From the NCBI RefSeq assembly GCF_000272405.2, contig NZ_AJZM02000237.1, forward strand, positions 1 to 31,613: a stretch of 31,613 nt of DNA. Direction: 5' to 3'. Source of the stretch: Vibrio tasmaniensis 1F-187 (lineage in GTDB: Bacteria; Pseudomonadota; Gammaproteobacteria; Enterobacterales; Vibrionaceae). Positions 8,507 to 17,469 of the stretch are shown here, one piece after another (position 1 is the first letter of the stretch; every line of letters starts with the position of its first letter). The notes below the pieces were generated by a model, which searched no databases, was not told the DNA's origin, and saw nothing but the letters and a program-made list of their open reading frames with translations. The position numbers and the translations under genes are program-made.

Positions 8507-8520
8507 ATAAGGACACATTT

Positions 8521-9696
8521 ATGACTGACCGAACAATTTCACTAGATGATATCCGCCTTCGTCTCAATGATTTAGACGACGAACTCCTAAAATTACTTTC
8601 AGAGCGTCGTAAGCTGAGTATCGAAGTCGCTAAAAGCAAGGTAGAAACATCAAAACCCGTTCGTGATGCAGTACGAGAGCAACAACTACTAGTCAAATTG
8701 ATCAACAACGGAAAAGACAAGTACGAATTGGATGCTCAGTACATTACTAAGCTGTTTCACACCATCATCGAAGATTCCGTTTTACTGCAGCAGTCATACT
8801 TACAAAACCTAGCGAATCCGCAAAGCCGTAAACCACTAGCTCGCGTTGCATTCTTAGGTTCTAAGGGATCGTATTCTCACCTTGCGAGCCGTGAATACTT
8901 CAGCCGCAAGAATATGGAATTGATTGAGCTGAACTGTAATCACTTCAAAGAAGTCGCATCGACTGTAGAATCGGGCCATGCCGACTACGGTGTACTGCCG
9001 ATTGAAAATACCAGTTCAGGGTCAATTAACGAAGTCTACGATCTGCTACAACACACAACGCTTTACATCGTTGGTGAACTTTCTCAACCGATTGAACATT
9101 GCCTTGTCGCGAAAAATGATATTCGTTTAGAAGACATTAAAACGCTCTATTCGCATCCACAACCTCATCAACAATGCAGTGAGTTTTTAAGCCGCCTTAA
9201 AGATGTCAGCCTTGAATCTTGTGCAAGCACAGCTGATGCTATGAAAAAGGTGAAAGATCTAGGCGGTGATGATGTGGCAGCGATTGGTAATGCATCGAGC
9301 GGCAAGCTTTATGGACTTCAACCAATCCAAGGCAACATTGCAAATCAAACTGAGAACCACACTCGTTTCATCGTGGTCGCTCGTAAGCCTGTTGAAGTAT
9401 CGACTCAGATCCCAGCTAAGACGACACTCATCATGTCGACTTCTCAAGAAGCCGGTTCTTTGGTTGAAACACTGCTGATTCTGCAACGCTTAGGTATTAA
9501 CATGACCAAGCTGGAATCTCGTCCTATCATGGGTAACCCTTGGGAAGAGATGTTCTATGTGGATTTAGAAGCACACTTAGATTCAGATAATATGCAGCAA
9601 GCGATAACGGAACTAACAGCCATAACTCGTCACCTAAAAGTGTTAGGTTGTTACCCAAGTGAGAACATTAAGGCTACTCAAGTTAAGTTGTCTTAA
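8521..9696 (+). CDS. pheA: Bifunctional chorismate mutase / prephenate dehydratase (P-protein)
   Basis: A 391-residue enzyme that converts chorismate to prephenate and then to phenylpyruvate, the committed branch to phenylalanine. An AroQ-type chorismate mutase covers about 1-90. A prephenate dehydratase domain (about 105-285) begins VAFLGSKGSYSHLA and includes GVLPIENTSSGSI. A C-terminal ACT regulatory domain (about 300-380) carries KLESRP, the Phe-binding ESRP motif, and SLVETLLIL in place of the usual GALV. Length is close to E. coli PheA (386 aa). AAGGA lies 8 bp before the ATG. Expression is controlled by the leader and attenuator immediately upstream, and feedback by Phe is expected from the ACT domain. 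Confidence 0.97.
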   Translation: MTDRTISLDDIRLRLNDLDDELLKLLSERRKLSIEVAKSKVETSKPVRDAVREQQLLVKLINNGKDKYELDAQYITKLFHTIIEDSVLLQQSYLQNLANPQSRKPLARVAFLGSKGSYSHLASREYFSRKNMELIELNCNHFKEVASTVESGHADYGVLPIENTSSGSINEVYDLLQHTTLYIVGELSQPIEHCLVAKNDIRLEDIKTLYSHPQPHQQCSEFLSRLKDVSLESCASTADAMKKVKDLGGDDVAAIGNASSGKLYGLQPIQGNIANQTENHTRFIVVARKPVEVSTQIPAKTTLIMSTSQEAGSLVETLLILQRLGINMTKLESRPIMGNPWEEMFYVDLEAHLDSDNMQQAITELTAITRHLKVLGCYPSENIKATQVKLS

Positions 9697-9749
9697 CTTT
9701 TTATTATCTGTTCCCCCATTTTAACTGCTATAAGCTTTTCACTAATACA

Positions 9750-9778
9750 AGCATTTGGCCTACTGCAGGCCAAATGCT
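9750..9778. repeat. Perfect 11-bp inverted repeat after pheA, related to a second copy at 18943-18994
   Basis: AGCATTTGGCC (9750-9760) pairs with GGCCAAATGCT (9768-9778) around a seven-base loop. There is no T run on either strand, so it is not a standard intrinsic terminator, though it could end or protect the pheA transcript. Twenty of 22 bases on its reverse strand match the segment at 18973-18994. Confidence 0.7.
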
Positions 9779-9920
9779 AAAAGAAAGTAACTAATGGAAT
9801 AAAACTCGAACTAAGGAATACGCAAAGTCTGTATACTTAAAAAGGAATTGGTTGTGTTACTGATTCTCACTCCTATCCACTTCAATCACCCCCACCGTAC
9901 TTAAACACTCATTACTGATA

Positions 9921-9935
9921 ATTTAATCATTAAAT
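9921..9935. promoter_or_regulatory. Perfect AT-rich palindrome upstream of mbaA
   Basis: ATTTAAT-C-ATTAAAT is an exact inverted repeat with a one-base centre, 40 bp upstream of the TATAAT at 9975-9980. It could be an operator, but I cannot assign a regulator, and AT-rich palindromes can arise by chance. Confidence 0.35.
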
Positions 9936-10049
9936 ACAAAAACTTAAAACCCAAACAAAACTCTTCAAACACAATATAATCGATGGCAAGAACTCTCGAA
10001 ATAACATAAACTTGCGCGCTAAAATTTATAAACCATGTTGTGAATAACC

Positions 10050-12428
10050 ATGAAGCTAAGTACTAAAATATTACTTGTGATTGCCCCCGTAATACTGTTC
10101 AGTACAGCGGCTTCTAGCTATATCATCTATTCCACGCAAAAAAACAGCTTTATCAAACGTGAAGACAATGCACTGCAATTAAGCATGGAAAAATTAGCAG
10201 GCTATTTTCAACAGTCTCGTTCTTTCCTCAACAATTACTCCTACACCCTCACCAATAGTGACCTGGTTAAGCGTTATTTTATGGTTGATGAAAATGTCGA
10301 CCACCAACGTGAACTGACTGATAACCTAAACGAAACGATTAAGTTACTGCAAGATGGTAACGACAGTTTTACAAGGGTCGCGTTGCTTGATAGCGATCGA
10401 GCTCTTAAATATTACGCTGACAATACCAATGATCCTTTCGCAAAAATGGATCCCAAGATATTAGAGTTCATTGAGCATCAATATCAAAAAACGTTAGCAA
10501 CTTCGAGTACGGACTACATACAGAATTCCCAAGGTGAAGGGGTATTAGTTCATTATGATGTTATTGATAAAAAAGCAGTTTCGACACCAATAAACGATCC
10601 ACCCAACAATGTGTTTTTTGTGGTTGTATCTGTCTCTCTTGATAAGTTTAATTCACTACGAAAACAGATAGAGTTCGACTATCAAACTAGTTTGTTTTTT
10701 ACCCCTACGTTAGTGACACAGGGGCGTGAGTTAACACAATCTATAAAGCTAGCACCTGGCCTCTACGCCACGCTCGATCCTGCACCATTCTTATTAGACA
10801 ACAAACTCAAATCTATCTGGAATGAACTGAGCCTATCCTTTGCCCTATCTGCATTTGTCAGTGTTACCTTACTGCTGATCCTGCTATCTCGCTGGGTGAT
10901 AAACCCGATCACCCGTTTAGATAGGCAGCTTCAAGAGGTTGAGAAAAAACAGAGAAAAAACATTGAGCGCCTAAGAACAAATGATGAGTTGGGGCGCTTA
11001 TCCCAACGCTTTTATGATATGTACCAAGAGTTGGATGACACGTACCAACAGACTAAGTTGTTGGCAGAAAATGATCAGTTGACCCAAATAGCCAATAGGC
11101 ACCAGTTTCAAACCTTCGTGCAGCAGTCGTTGTCAAAACCTAGCTCGAACACCGAAACCTGGGTTCTCTACTTTGATTTAGATAACTTCAAATTTGTGAA
11201 CGACAAATACGGACACCAAATCGGCGACTCGATTCTCGTCAGTTTTGCTCAGCGTATCTCCAATATTTGTAACCACTACAAAACAGAATTAAATGCCCAC
11301 TGTCTGCCAGCCCGACTTTCTGGGGACGAGTTCGTTGTATACATTAATGCTCCAAATCACCAAGAAAATATCGCACATCGATTTTCGAATGATTTACTCA
11401 CCCCACTACAAAAGGGGTTTGTCACCGAGTCAGGTAATTTCCCGATTACGGTCAGTATTGGTATTGCGACCCACCCTAATGATGGCGATACAATCGAGAA
11501 GCTTCTTTCGAATGCTGATACCGCGATGTATCAAGCCAAACGTGCAGGTAAAAACCAATTCGCAGATTACTCGTTAGACTTAGATAAAACCATTCAGCGT
11601 CAAGCCAGTATTGAGAGCGCCCTCAGAGAAAATAATTTTGATGAAGAGTTTAAGCTCGTTTACATGCCTTATATGGACTCAACAGGAAGTTATATTATTG
11701 GTGTAGAAGTGCTATTACGTTGGCACTCGAAACACCTTGGTTTAGTGGCACCCGATGAATTCATTCCTATCGCCGAACAAACCGGATTATTTGAAATAAT
11801 TGATCGCTGGGTTATCCAGAATGCATTTGCTTCATTTCATCAACTTCAAGCTCAATTCGATCACTCTATTCAGCTATCGATTAACTTATCTTCAGCCGGG
11901 ATTAAAACCACTCACCTTGCTGATTTCATCAAAGAGCATGCGAAAATCAATCAGATTCCGCCCAATTTGATCGATTTTGAAATCACAGAAACCTTTTACT
12001 CAAACTCTCAGGGGTTCCCATTACTTAACCAGTTATCATACATGGGCTATAGATTAGCAATCGACGACTTTGGTTCTGGTTACACCTCGATCACTCAACT
12101 GGTTCAGTATCCAACTCAGAAGATTAAATTGGATAAAACCTTTTTGGACACCTTGATTGAGACAGATAACCAGAACATAGTGAAACCGATTATCGGGCTA
12201 TGCCATGCTCAAGGGAAAAAGGTCACAGCCGAAGGAATTGAAACTCAATGCATGCATCAGTGGTTACAAGATGCGCAGTGCGATATGCTGCAAGGCTATT
12301 ATTTTGGTAAGCCTATGCCATTAGAAGAGCTGACGGAATGGTACCGACAGCATCAACTCAATTTTATCGATAATAAAAAGAATCAACCACATGAAATCTG
12401 TAATCATCGCATCGCTGAATCCAGCTAA
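10050..12428 (+). CDS. mbaA: MbaA-type membrane GGDEF/EAL protein (c-di-GMP metabolism)
   Basis: A 792-residue inner-membrane enzyme of cyclic-di-GMP turnover. TM1 (about 7-27) and TM2 (about 262-285) flank a periplasmic sensor domain of about 230 residues. A HAMP region (about 286-345) leads into a GGDEF domain with SGDEF at 424-428 and an EAL domain with EVLLRW at 553-558. The EAL-domain catalytic set looks complete ([42 protein letters not shown]), so phosphodiesterase activity is plausible. No RxxD inhibitory site precedes SGDEF. Size, domain order and the pheA-x-yjjX setting match V. cholerae MbaA, the polyamine-responsive biofilm regulator. Its usual partner NspS is not encoded next to it. 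yjjX overlaps its last 38 bp. The ribosome site is weak. Confidence 0.8.
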   Translation: MKLSTKILLVIAPVILFSTAASSYIIYSTQKNSFIKREDNALQLSMEKLAGYFQQSRSFLNNYSYTLTNSDLVKRYFMVDENVDHQRELTDNLNETIKLLQDGNDSFTRVALLDSDRALKYYADNTNDPFAKMDPKILEFIEHQYQKTLATSSTDYIQNSQGEGVLVHYDVIDKKAVSTPINDPPNNVFFVVVSVSLDKFNSLRKQIEFDYQTSLFFTPTLVTQGRELTQSIKLAPGLYATLDPAPFLLDNKLKSIWNELSLSFALSAFVSVTLLLILLSRWVINPITRLDRQLQEVEKKQRKNIERLRTNDELGRLSQRFYDMYQELDDTYQQTKLLAENDQLTQIANRHQFQTFVQQSLSKPSSNTETWVLYFDLDNFKFVNDKYGHQIGDSILVSFAQRISNICNHYKTELNAHCLPARLSGDEFVVYINAPNHQENIAHRFSNDLLTPLQKGFVTESGNFPITVSIGIATHPNDGDTIEKLLSNADTAMYQAKRAGKNQFADYSLDLDKTIQRQASIESALRENNFDEEFKLVYMPYMDSTGSYIIGVEVLLRWHSKHLGLVAPDEFIPIAEQTGLFEIIDRWVIQNAFASFHQLQAQFDHSIQLSINLSSAGIKTTHLADFIKEHAKINQIPPNLIDFEITETFYSNSQGFPLLNQLSYMGYRLAIDDFGSGYTSITQLVQYPTQKIKLDKTFLDTLIETDNQNIVKPIIGLCHAQGKKVTAEGIETQCMHQWLQDAQCDMLQGYYFGKPMPLEELTEWYRQHQLNFIDNKKNQPHEICNHRIAESS

Positions 12429-12912
12429 AATTAGCGCCGTTAAAAGTGCATTCTTATCTGCTTTTCCTGATACTGAATTTGACTTCAAAGGCATCAGCGT
12501 CCCTAGTGGCGTTGCCGATCAACCCATGAGTAATGAAGAAACCTATCAAGGAGCAGTAAACCGCGTGCACAACGCAACTCAAGCTCAACCTGATTCGGAT
12601 TTTCATGTTGGATTAGAGTCTGGAATCGAAGGAAAGGTTACATTTGCTTGGATGGTCGTTGAAGCAAACGGTCAGCGCGGAGAATCTCGATCTGCAAGCT
12701 TGATGCTGCCACCTGTTGTGCTTGATAAGCTCCAGCATGCGAATGAGCTAGGGGATGTTATGGATGATGTGTTTGGCACAGATAATATCAAACAAAAAGG
12801 CGGGGCGATTGGCCTACTAACACATAACCAACTAACACGCAGCTCTGTCTATCATCAGGCTTTAATTTTAGCGCTGATCCCATTTGTGAATCCAGAGCAC
12901 TTTCCTATCTAG
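12391..12912 (+). CDS. yjjX: Inosine/xanthosine triphosphatase (YjjX family)
   Basis: A 173-residue housecleaning NTPase that hydrolyses ITP/XTP, limiting misincorporation of deaminated purines into nucleic acids. The N-terminal [14 protein letters not shown] is the family's nucleotide-binding start, followed by [25 protein letters not shown] and a [11 protein letters not shown] block. Length matches E. coli YjjX (170 aa). It starts within mbaA in another frame (38-bp overlap), so it is probably translated from the mbaA transcript. In V. cholerae the equivalent gene follows mbaA in the same operon. Confidence 0.9.
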   Translation: MKSVIIASLNPAKISAVKSAFLSAFPDTEFDFKGISVPSGVADQPMSNEETYQGAVNRVHNATQAQPDSDFHVGLESGIEGKVTFAWMVVEANGQRGESRSASLMLPPVVLDKLQHANELGDVMDDVFGTDNIKQKGGAIGLLTHNQLTRSSVYHQALILALIPFVNPEHFPI

Positions 12913-12957
12913 ATCTTCGCTAAACTTCGAAAGTCTCAGAGAACAATCACCAGAAAT

Positions 12958-12987
12958 AAAAAACGCTAACATTCAGTTAGCGTTTTT
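12958..12987. terminator. Bidirectional terminator between yjjX and trpR
   Basis: AAAAACGCTAAC (12959-12970) pairs perfectly with GTTAGCGTTTTT (12976-12987) around an ATTCA loop. A and T tracts on both sides serve the converging mbaA-yjjX (plus) and trpR (minus) transcripts. Confidence 0.9.
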
Positions 12988-13029
12988 ATCGAATTCATAG
13001 CCACACTACTCAGTGGTTGCTTAACTCTG

Positions 13030-13326
13030 TTATTGTTTGAGCAAAAGGTCGGCGATCACGGCTTTCTCTTGTTCAGATTTGGCCTTTAGCTCATTCGAGC
13101 CTCTGGTTATCGTCGCGACACCTACTCCCAGCATTTGGCTAACCTGTCGTTGCGACATCTCACCTTTCATCAGCTCACAAAAGATATTAATTCGAGCAAC
13201 CAAAGCATCTCGCTCGTCTGGTGTCATCATCATGGTCAACAATAGTTCATGTTGATCTTTTTCGACAGCCGTCTTTACCAAGTCCATCAGTTGTTGCCAA
13301 TTCTCATATTCAGGTTGTGATGCCAT
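13030..13326 (-). CDS. trpR: Trp operon repressor TrpR
   Basis: A 98-residue dimeric helix-turn-helix repressor that binds trp operators when loaded with L-tryptophan. The signature [30 protein letters not shown] matches E. coli TrpR ([27 protein letters not shown]), including the recognition helix and the MTPDERDAL helix. E. coli TrpR is 108 aa. It follows slt on the same strand, as in E. coli, but is separated from it by a terminator and has its own promoter (13392-13420). I did not find a clear trp operator in that promoter, so autoregulation is not shown. Confidence 0.95.
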   Translation of the reverse strand: [98 protein letters not shown]

Positions 13327-13391
13327 ATCTCTACACTTACTTTTAAATTCTGACTTTAAAGAGTCGCTTAACGATTGAAAGCGTCGAACAC

Positions 13392-13420
13392 TTTATACCG
13401 AAACACTTGATGTGATCCAA
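13392..13420 (-). promoter_or_regulatory. Sigma-70 promoter of trpR
   Basis: On the minus strand TTGGAT (13420-13415) and TATAAA (13397-13392) are 17 bp apart. It lies between the slt terminator and the trpR start and leaves a leader of about 60 bases. Confidence 0.65.
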
Positions 13421-13423
13421 TGT

Positions 13424-13464
13424 AAAAAGGCAGTAAGTGGAAATGGTTCGCACTCACTGCCTTT
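13424..13464 (-). terminator. Rho-independent terminator of slt
   Basis: On the minus strand AAAGGCAGTGAGTG pairs with CACTTACTGCCTTT (arms 13464-13451 and 13439-13426, one G-T pair), followed by T residues. It lies 35 bp past the slt stop. Confidence 0.85.
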
Positions 13465-13498
13465 AATATTACTCAGCTTGGAGAAAAATACAGAAAGC

Positions 13499-15448
13499 TT
13501 AGTATTTCGTTTTTGCCTCATGGGGCGCTAAAAACGTCCCTTTCTCACCCAGGAGATCTCGATAGTAAGTCTCAAACATCAAGATATTCTGAACGTAACC
13601 ACGAGTCTCTTTGAATGGGATCATCTCGATAAAAGCAAATGCATCGAGCTTTTCATCGCTGCGTGATCGCCACTGTTTCACACGACTAGGGCCAGCATTA
13701 TACGCGGCAAATGCGAAGATGCGGTTATCATCATATTGAGCGAGTAGGCCATCTAGATAGTGGCTACCAATCTCAATGTTCTTGCCGACATCATAAAGAT
13801 CATCGCTGCCCTGGTACTTAATCTTATGTTTATTGGCCGTGTATTGTGCCGTCTTTGGCATAATTTGCATGATGCCACGCGCGCCAACTGGAGAGCGAGC
13901 CTCTGAATCCATCGCACTCTCTTGTCTTGCTAAAGACATCAAAGTAATTGGATCGAGATCGTGCTTCTCAGCATAGAAATTAAACCACCACTTATGAGCG
14001 ACAGGGAAACGTAACGCAATGTTATCCCACATCTTCGCAGAAATACTCGCCGTTACCGTAAAGTGATTCCATCGCTGTGTCGCAGCATGAGCTGCAAGCA
14101 TCGCTTTTTGCTCTTTATCTGCATGACTTAATAACCAGCGCCACTCACTCTTTGCAGCCGCTATTTTATCTCGCTCAATCAGCTCACCGATACGAACCAA
14201 AGAAGTGTCGAATGGTTTCACCATTTCTGCACTGTATTTAAGGGTCGAAGTTGGATAGCTAACTGGCTTATTTAATTGCTTAGCGGCAGCCACACTGTAG
14301 AAATTACGCTGACCCAAAATGTCTGACAGTCGCTTATTACCTTCAGCAGTATCGCCTAGTGCAATCTCAGCTCTACCCTGCCAATACTGCCAGCGAAGCG
14401 AAGCCTGATGCTTATCATCTAAGCGCGCAATCCACTCTTTCAAACCCGTCCAATCGGCATGTTGAATCGCTAAGCGAGCTCGTCTTTCCAGCAAAACTTG
14501 CTTTGATGAACTCGCGAGCATTTTGTCTCGCCACGCCATCAACTCTTCAGAGTCGGTATTGATCAAGCGGAACGCTAGGTAATCCGCGAGCTCTTGGGAT
14601 TTTTCTTTCGAAAATTTTTGAGCTTTCACAACATCATCAAAAACCTCTTGAGCGCTGCTTGCGGATTTCCTTACTAGCTTCTCGAAACCAAATTCAGTTT
14701 GAGCTTGGTAGAATTCATTCGCTGGGTGCTTCTTAGCAAACGCGAGTACATTTTCAGGCTTGTTGTACAACGCCTTCATCTGCTTCGCTTGAGTAATTGA
14801 CTCATCATGATCTAATTGCTTAACCAAGTAGCTCATTAACTTACCGTTTCGACTCTCGAACGCTAAAAGCATTCTGTCCAGAATCAGCTGATCCGTTCTT
14901 AAGCCCGCTTCATCCCAACTTTCGAAAAGTGAATCACAGTTATCATCAACACCACTGCCACTTAACCAAAGTTGTTTCGCACCTTTAAAGGCGAGATCTT
15001 GATTACCTTGTTCATAATTAGCGCGGTAATAGATACATTGATATTTTTCACCAACAGGCTCTTGGGTTTGAAACTCAAGGATCGTCTTCCACTGTTTTTG
15101 AGCCGCCAATAAATCTAAATAAGGCGCTCGTATACGATTGGAAAACGGCAGTGCTTTGTTCTCTTCAATAAAAGCATCCACCTCGCTTGGCGTTCGATCA
15201 CCTAAGCCCAATAAAAAGGCGCGATAGTCAGTGTAAGGTGTTAACGGGTATGTTTGAATTTTATTACGAAGTGCTGAATAAGCTTTTAGATCACGGTTGT
15301 CTAAAACCTCTTGCGCTCTGTCATAAACATCACGCTGCATTTCAAGCTCGGAAGCATTGCTGGCCATAGCCATTGGAGCCTGTGAAAATGAAAACAAAAT
15401 TGCCGATGCAGCGACAGCAATTTTCGTATTACCAATGCGGAAAAACAT
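13499..15448 (-). CDS. slt: Soluble lytic murein transglycosylase Slt (Slt70)
   Basis: A 649-residue periplasmic exolytic transglycosylase that degrades peptidoglycan to 1,6-anhydro muropeptides. A signal peptide (MFFRIGNTK start, cleavage predicted after PMAMA) precedes a long alpha-helical U/L superhelix and a C-terminal SLT domain. That domain carries the catalytic Glu in ARQESAMDS, GARGIMQIMPKTA and FAAYNAGPSRVKQW. Size agrees with E. coli Slt70 (645 aa). I take the ATG at 15448 rather than the upstream in-frame ATG at 15505: AAGGAAAG lies just before it and the signal peptide then starts correctly. The neighbouring trpR is conserved from E. coli. Confidence 0.93.
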   Translation of the reverse strand: MFFRIGNTKIAVAASAILFSFSQAPMAMASNASELEMQRDVYDRAQEVLDNRDLKAYSALRNKIQTYPLTPYTDYRAFLLGLGDRTPSEVDAFIEENKALPFSNRIRAPYLDLLAAQKQWKTILEFQTQEPVGEKYQCIYYRANYEQGNQDLAFKGAKQLWLSGSGVDDNCDSLFESWDEAGLRTDQLILDRMLLAFESRNGKLMSYLVKQLDHDESITQAKQMKALYNKPENVLAFAKKHPANEFYQAQTEFGFEKLVRKSASSAQEVFDDVVKAQKFSKEKSQELADYLAFRLINTDSEELMAWRDKMLASSSKQVLLERRARLAIQHADWTGLKEWIARLDDKHQASLRWQYWQGRAEIALGDTAEGNKRLSDILGQRNFYSVAAAKQLNKPVSYPTSTLKYSAEMVKPFDTSLVRIGELIERDKIAAAKSEWRWLLSHADKEQKAMLAAHAATQRWNHFTVTASISAKMWDNIALRFPVAHKWWFNFYAEKHDLDPITLMSLARQESAMDSEARSPVGARGIMQIMPKTAQYTANKHKIKYQGSDDLYDVGKNIEIGSHYLDGLLAQYDDNRIFAFAAYNAGPSRVKQWRSRSDEKLDAFAFIEMIPFKETRGYVQNILMFETYYRDLLGEKGTFLAPHEAKTKY

Positions 15449-15525
15449 TCGCTCTTTCCTTAGTGCGTGTATGAATACGTGAAGTCTATTTACGCCCGAC
15501 ATCACATCAAATGTAAAGAGTTTGA

Positions 15526-15551
15526 GTGTAAATATTGTTAATATTTAACAC
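15526..15551. repeat. Inverted repeat in the slt-ettA divergent region
   Basis: GTGTAAATATT (15526-15536) and AATATTTAACAC (15540-15551) are complementary except for one extra base. It lies about 80 bp upstream of slt and could be an operator. No regulator is assigned. Confidence 0.4.
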
Positions 15552-15662
15552 ATCGCCTCGAAAGCTTATTAAATATAGTTTTAATGACCAATGTGACAAT
15601 AATAGGTGAGGATTAGTTCAAGAATGGCTTTTCTGTCCTAGGAGTAACATCTTTGAGGATAT

Positions 15663-15671
15663 TGGTATAAA
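15663..15671 (+). promoter_or_regulatory. Extended -10 promoter of ettA
   Basis: TGG followed by TATAAA forms an extended -10 element about 40 bp upstream of the ettA start. No good -35 is visible, which fits an extended -10 promoter. Confidence 0.5.
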
Positions 15672-15711
15672 ATAGCAAACAATTTTGAACAATAATTAGG
15701 ATCGATCGGCA

Positions 15712-17379
15712 ATGGCTGAATACGTATATACCATGTCTCGGGTGAGCAAAACTGTTCCACCTAAGCGTCAAATTCTTAAAGACATTTCTCTTAGCTTTTT
15801 TCCTGGCGCTAAAATCGGTGTTTTGGGTCTAAATGGTTCAGGTAAATCTACCCTACTACGTATCATGGCTGGTATTGATACTGATATTGATGGTGAAGCA
15901 CGTGCACAACAAGGTCTAAAAGTAGGTTACCTACCTCAAGAACCTGTCCTAGACGAATCAAAAACCGTTCGTGAAATCGTAGAAGAAGCGGTTTCAGATG
16001 TTGCTGACGCACTTAAGCGCATCGACGCAGTATATGCTGCTTACGCAGAACCTGATGCAGATTTCGATGCATTAGCGAAAGAGCAAGGTGAACTTGAAGC
16101 ACTGATCCAAGCAAAAGACGGTCATAACCTAGAAACAGCTCTAGAGCGAGCTGCAGATGCACTTCGTCTTCCTGAGTGGGATGCGAAAATCGAATTCCTA
16201 TCAGGTGGTGAACGTCGTCGTGTTGCTATCTGTCGTCTACTTCTTGAGAAGCCAGACATGCTGCTTCTTGATGAACCAACCAACCACTTGGATGCAGAAT
16301 CAGTTGCTTGGCTTGAGCATTTCCTTGTTGATTACAGCGGTACTGTTGTGGCGATTACCCACGACCGTTACTTCCTAGACAACGCTGCAGGTTGGATTCT
16401 AGAACTTGACCGTGGTGAAGGTATCCCATGGGAAGGTAACTACACATCTTGGCTAGAACAGAAAGATGAGCGTTTGAAGCAAGAAAAAGCAGGCGAAAGC
16501 GCACGTCAAAAAACGATTGAGAAAGAACTTGAATGGGTTCGTCAAAACCCTAAAGGTCGTCAAGCTAAGTCTAAAGCTCGTATGGCTCGTTTTGAAGAAA
16601 TGACGACTGGCCAATACCAGAAGCGTAACGAAACCAACGAATTGTTCATCCCACCAGGTGAGCGTTTAGGTGACAAGGTACTTGAAGTTAAGAACCTAAC
16701 GAAGTCATTTGGTGATCGCGTTCTTATCGATGACCTATCATTCAGCATGCCTAAAGGCGCTATCGTTGGTATCGTTGGTGCCAATGGTGCGGGTAAATCA
16801 ACACTATTCAAGATGCTAAGTGGCGCAGAACAGCCAGATTCAGGCACAGTTGAACTTGGCGAAACGGTTAAGCTTGCTTCTGTTGATCAGTTCCGTGACA
16901 GCATGGACGACACAAAAACAGTATTCCAAGAGATCTCTGAAGGCGCTGATATCATTAAGATCAACAACTTCGAAATCCCTGCTCGTGCATACTGCTCTCG
17001 TTTCAACTTCAAAGGCAACGACCAACAGAAGATCATCGGTCAGCTTTCAGGTGGTGAACGCAACCGTGTTCACCTAGCGAAACTGCTAAAAGCGGGCGGT
17101 AACGTGCTGCTACTCGATGAACCAACCAATGACCTTGATGTTGAGACACTACGAGCTCTTGAAGAAGCACTACTTGAGTTCCCTGGCTGTGCAATGGTTA
17201 TCTCGCATGACCGTTGGTTCCTTGACCGTATTGCGACCCATATCTTAGACTACCGCGATGAAGGCCAAGTTAACTTCTACGAAGGTAACTATACTGAATA
17301 TACAGAGTGGCTGAAAAAGACTCTAGGTGCACAAGCGGCAGAGCCTCACCGCATCAAATACAAACGTATTGCAAAGTAA
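15712..17379 (+). CDS. ettA: Energy-dependent translational throttle protein EttA (ABC-F ATPase)
   Basis: A 555-residue cytoplasmic ABC-F protein with two fused ATPase modules. It binds the ribosomal E site and gates entry into elongation according to the ATP/ADP ratio. Module 1 has GLNGSGKS, LSGGERRR and LLLDEPTNHLD. Module 2 has GANGAGKS, LSGGERNR and LLLDEPTNDLD. The interdomain linker (about 245-315) carries the basic tRNA-contacting segment WVRQNPKGRQAKSKARMARF. Length is the same as E. coli EttA (555 aa). Codon use looks strongly optimised, consistent with good expression. The slt/ettA divergence is kept in Vibrio. Confidence 0.96.
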   Translation: MAEYVYTMSRVSKTVPPKRQILKDISLSFFPGAKIGVLGLNGSGKSTLLRIMAGIDTDIDGEARAQQGLKVGYLPQEPVLDESKTVREIVEEAVSDVADALKRIDAVYAAYAEPDADFDALAKEQGELEALIQAKDGHNLETALERAADALRLPEWDAKIEFLSGGERRRVAICRLLLEKPDMLLLDEPTNHLDAESVAWLEHFLVDYSGTVVAITHDRYFLDNAAGWILELDRGEGIPWEGNYTSWLEQKDERLKQEKAGESARQKTIEKELEWVRQNPKGRQAKSKARMARFEEMTTGQYQKRNETNELFIPPGERLGDKVLEVKNLTKSFGDRVLIDDLSFSMPKGAIVGIVGANGAGKSTLFKMLSGAEQPDSGTVELGETVKLASVDQFRDSMDDTKTVFQEISEGADIIKINNFEIPARAYCSRFNFKGNDQQKIIGQLSGGERNRVHLAKLLKAGGNVLLLDEPTNDLDVETLRALEEALLEFPGCAMVISHDRWFLDRIATHILDYRDEGQVNFYEGNYTEYTEWLKKTLGAQAAEPHRIKYKRIAK

Positions 17380-17398
17380 ATAAGCTTGTATTTTGAAC

Positions 17399-17423
17399 AA
17401 AGGCCGCGATAATAGCGGCCTTT
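17399..17423 (+). terminator. Probable terminator after ettA
   Basis: AAAGGCCGC (17399-17407) pairs with GCGGCCTTT (17415-17423). The stem is strong, but the T run is only three bases before GATATA, so termination may be partial and may feed the PilZ gene. Confidence 0.6.
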
Positions 17424-17469
17424 GATATATCTGGCTTACTATTTACCTATTGATATAGAGAGATTACCT

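Larger units (their letters stand above)
9697..10049. other. Intergenic region between pheA and mbaA; no nspS present
   Basis: These 353 bases carry no gene. In V. cholerae, as I recall, nspS (a periplasmic norspermidine/spermidine-binding protein) lies here in an operon with mbaA. No fragment of such a frame is visible on either strand. The region holds a long hairpin (9750-9778), a perfect 7-1-7 palindrome (9921-9935) and an isolated TATAAT (9975-9980) without a good -35. Confidence 0.6.

Noticed and set aside
9750..9778. Intrinsic terminator of pheA
   Set aside because: The stem is perfect but neither strand has a T run after it; it is better described as a repeat of unproven function.
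15449..15505. Upstream start for slt giving 19 extra residues
   Set aside because: The extension would put a charged stretch before the signal peptide and has no ribosome site, while the ATG at 15448 has AAGGAAAG just upstream.
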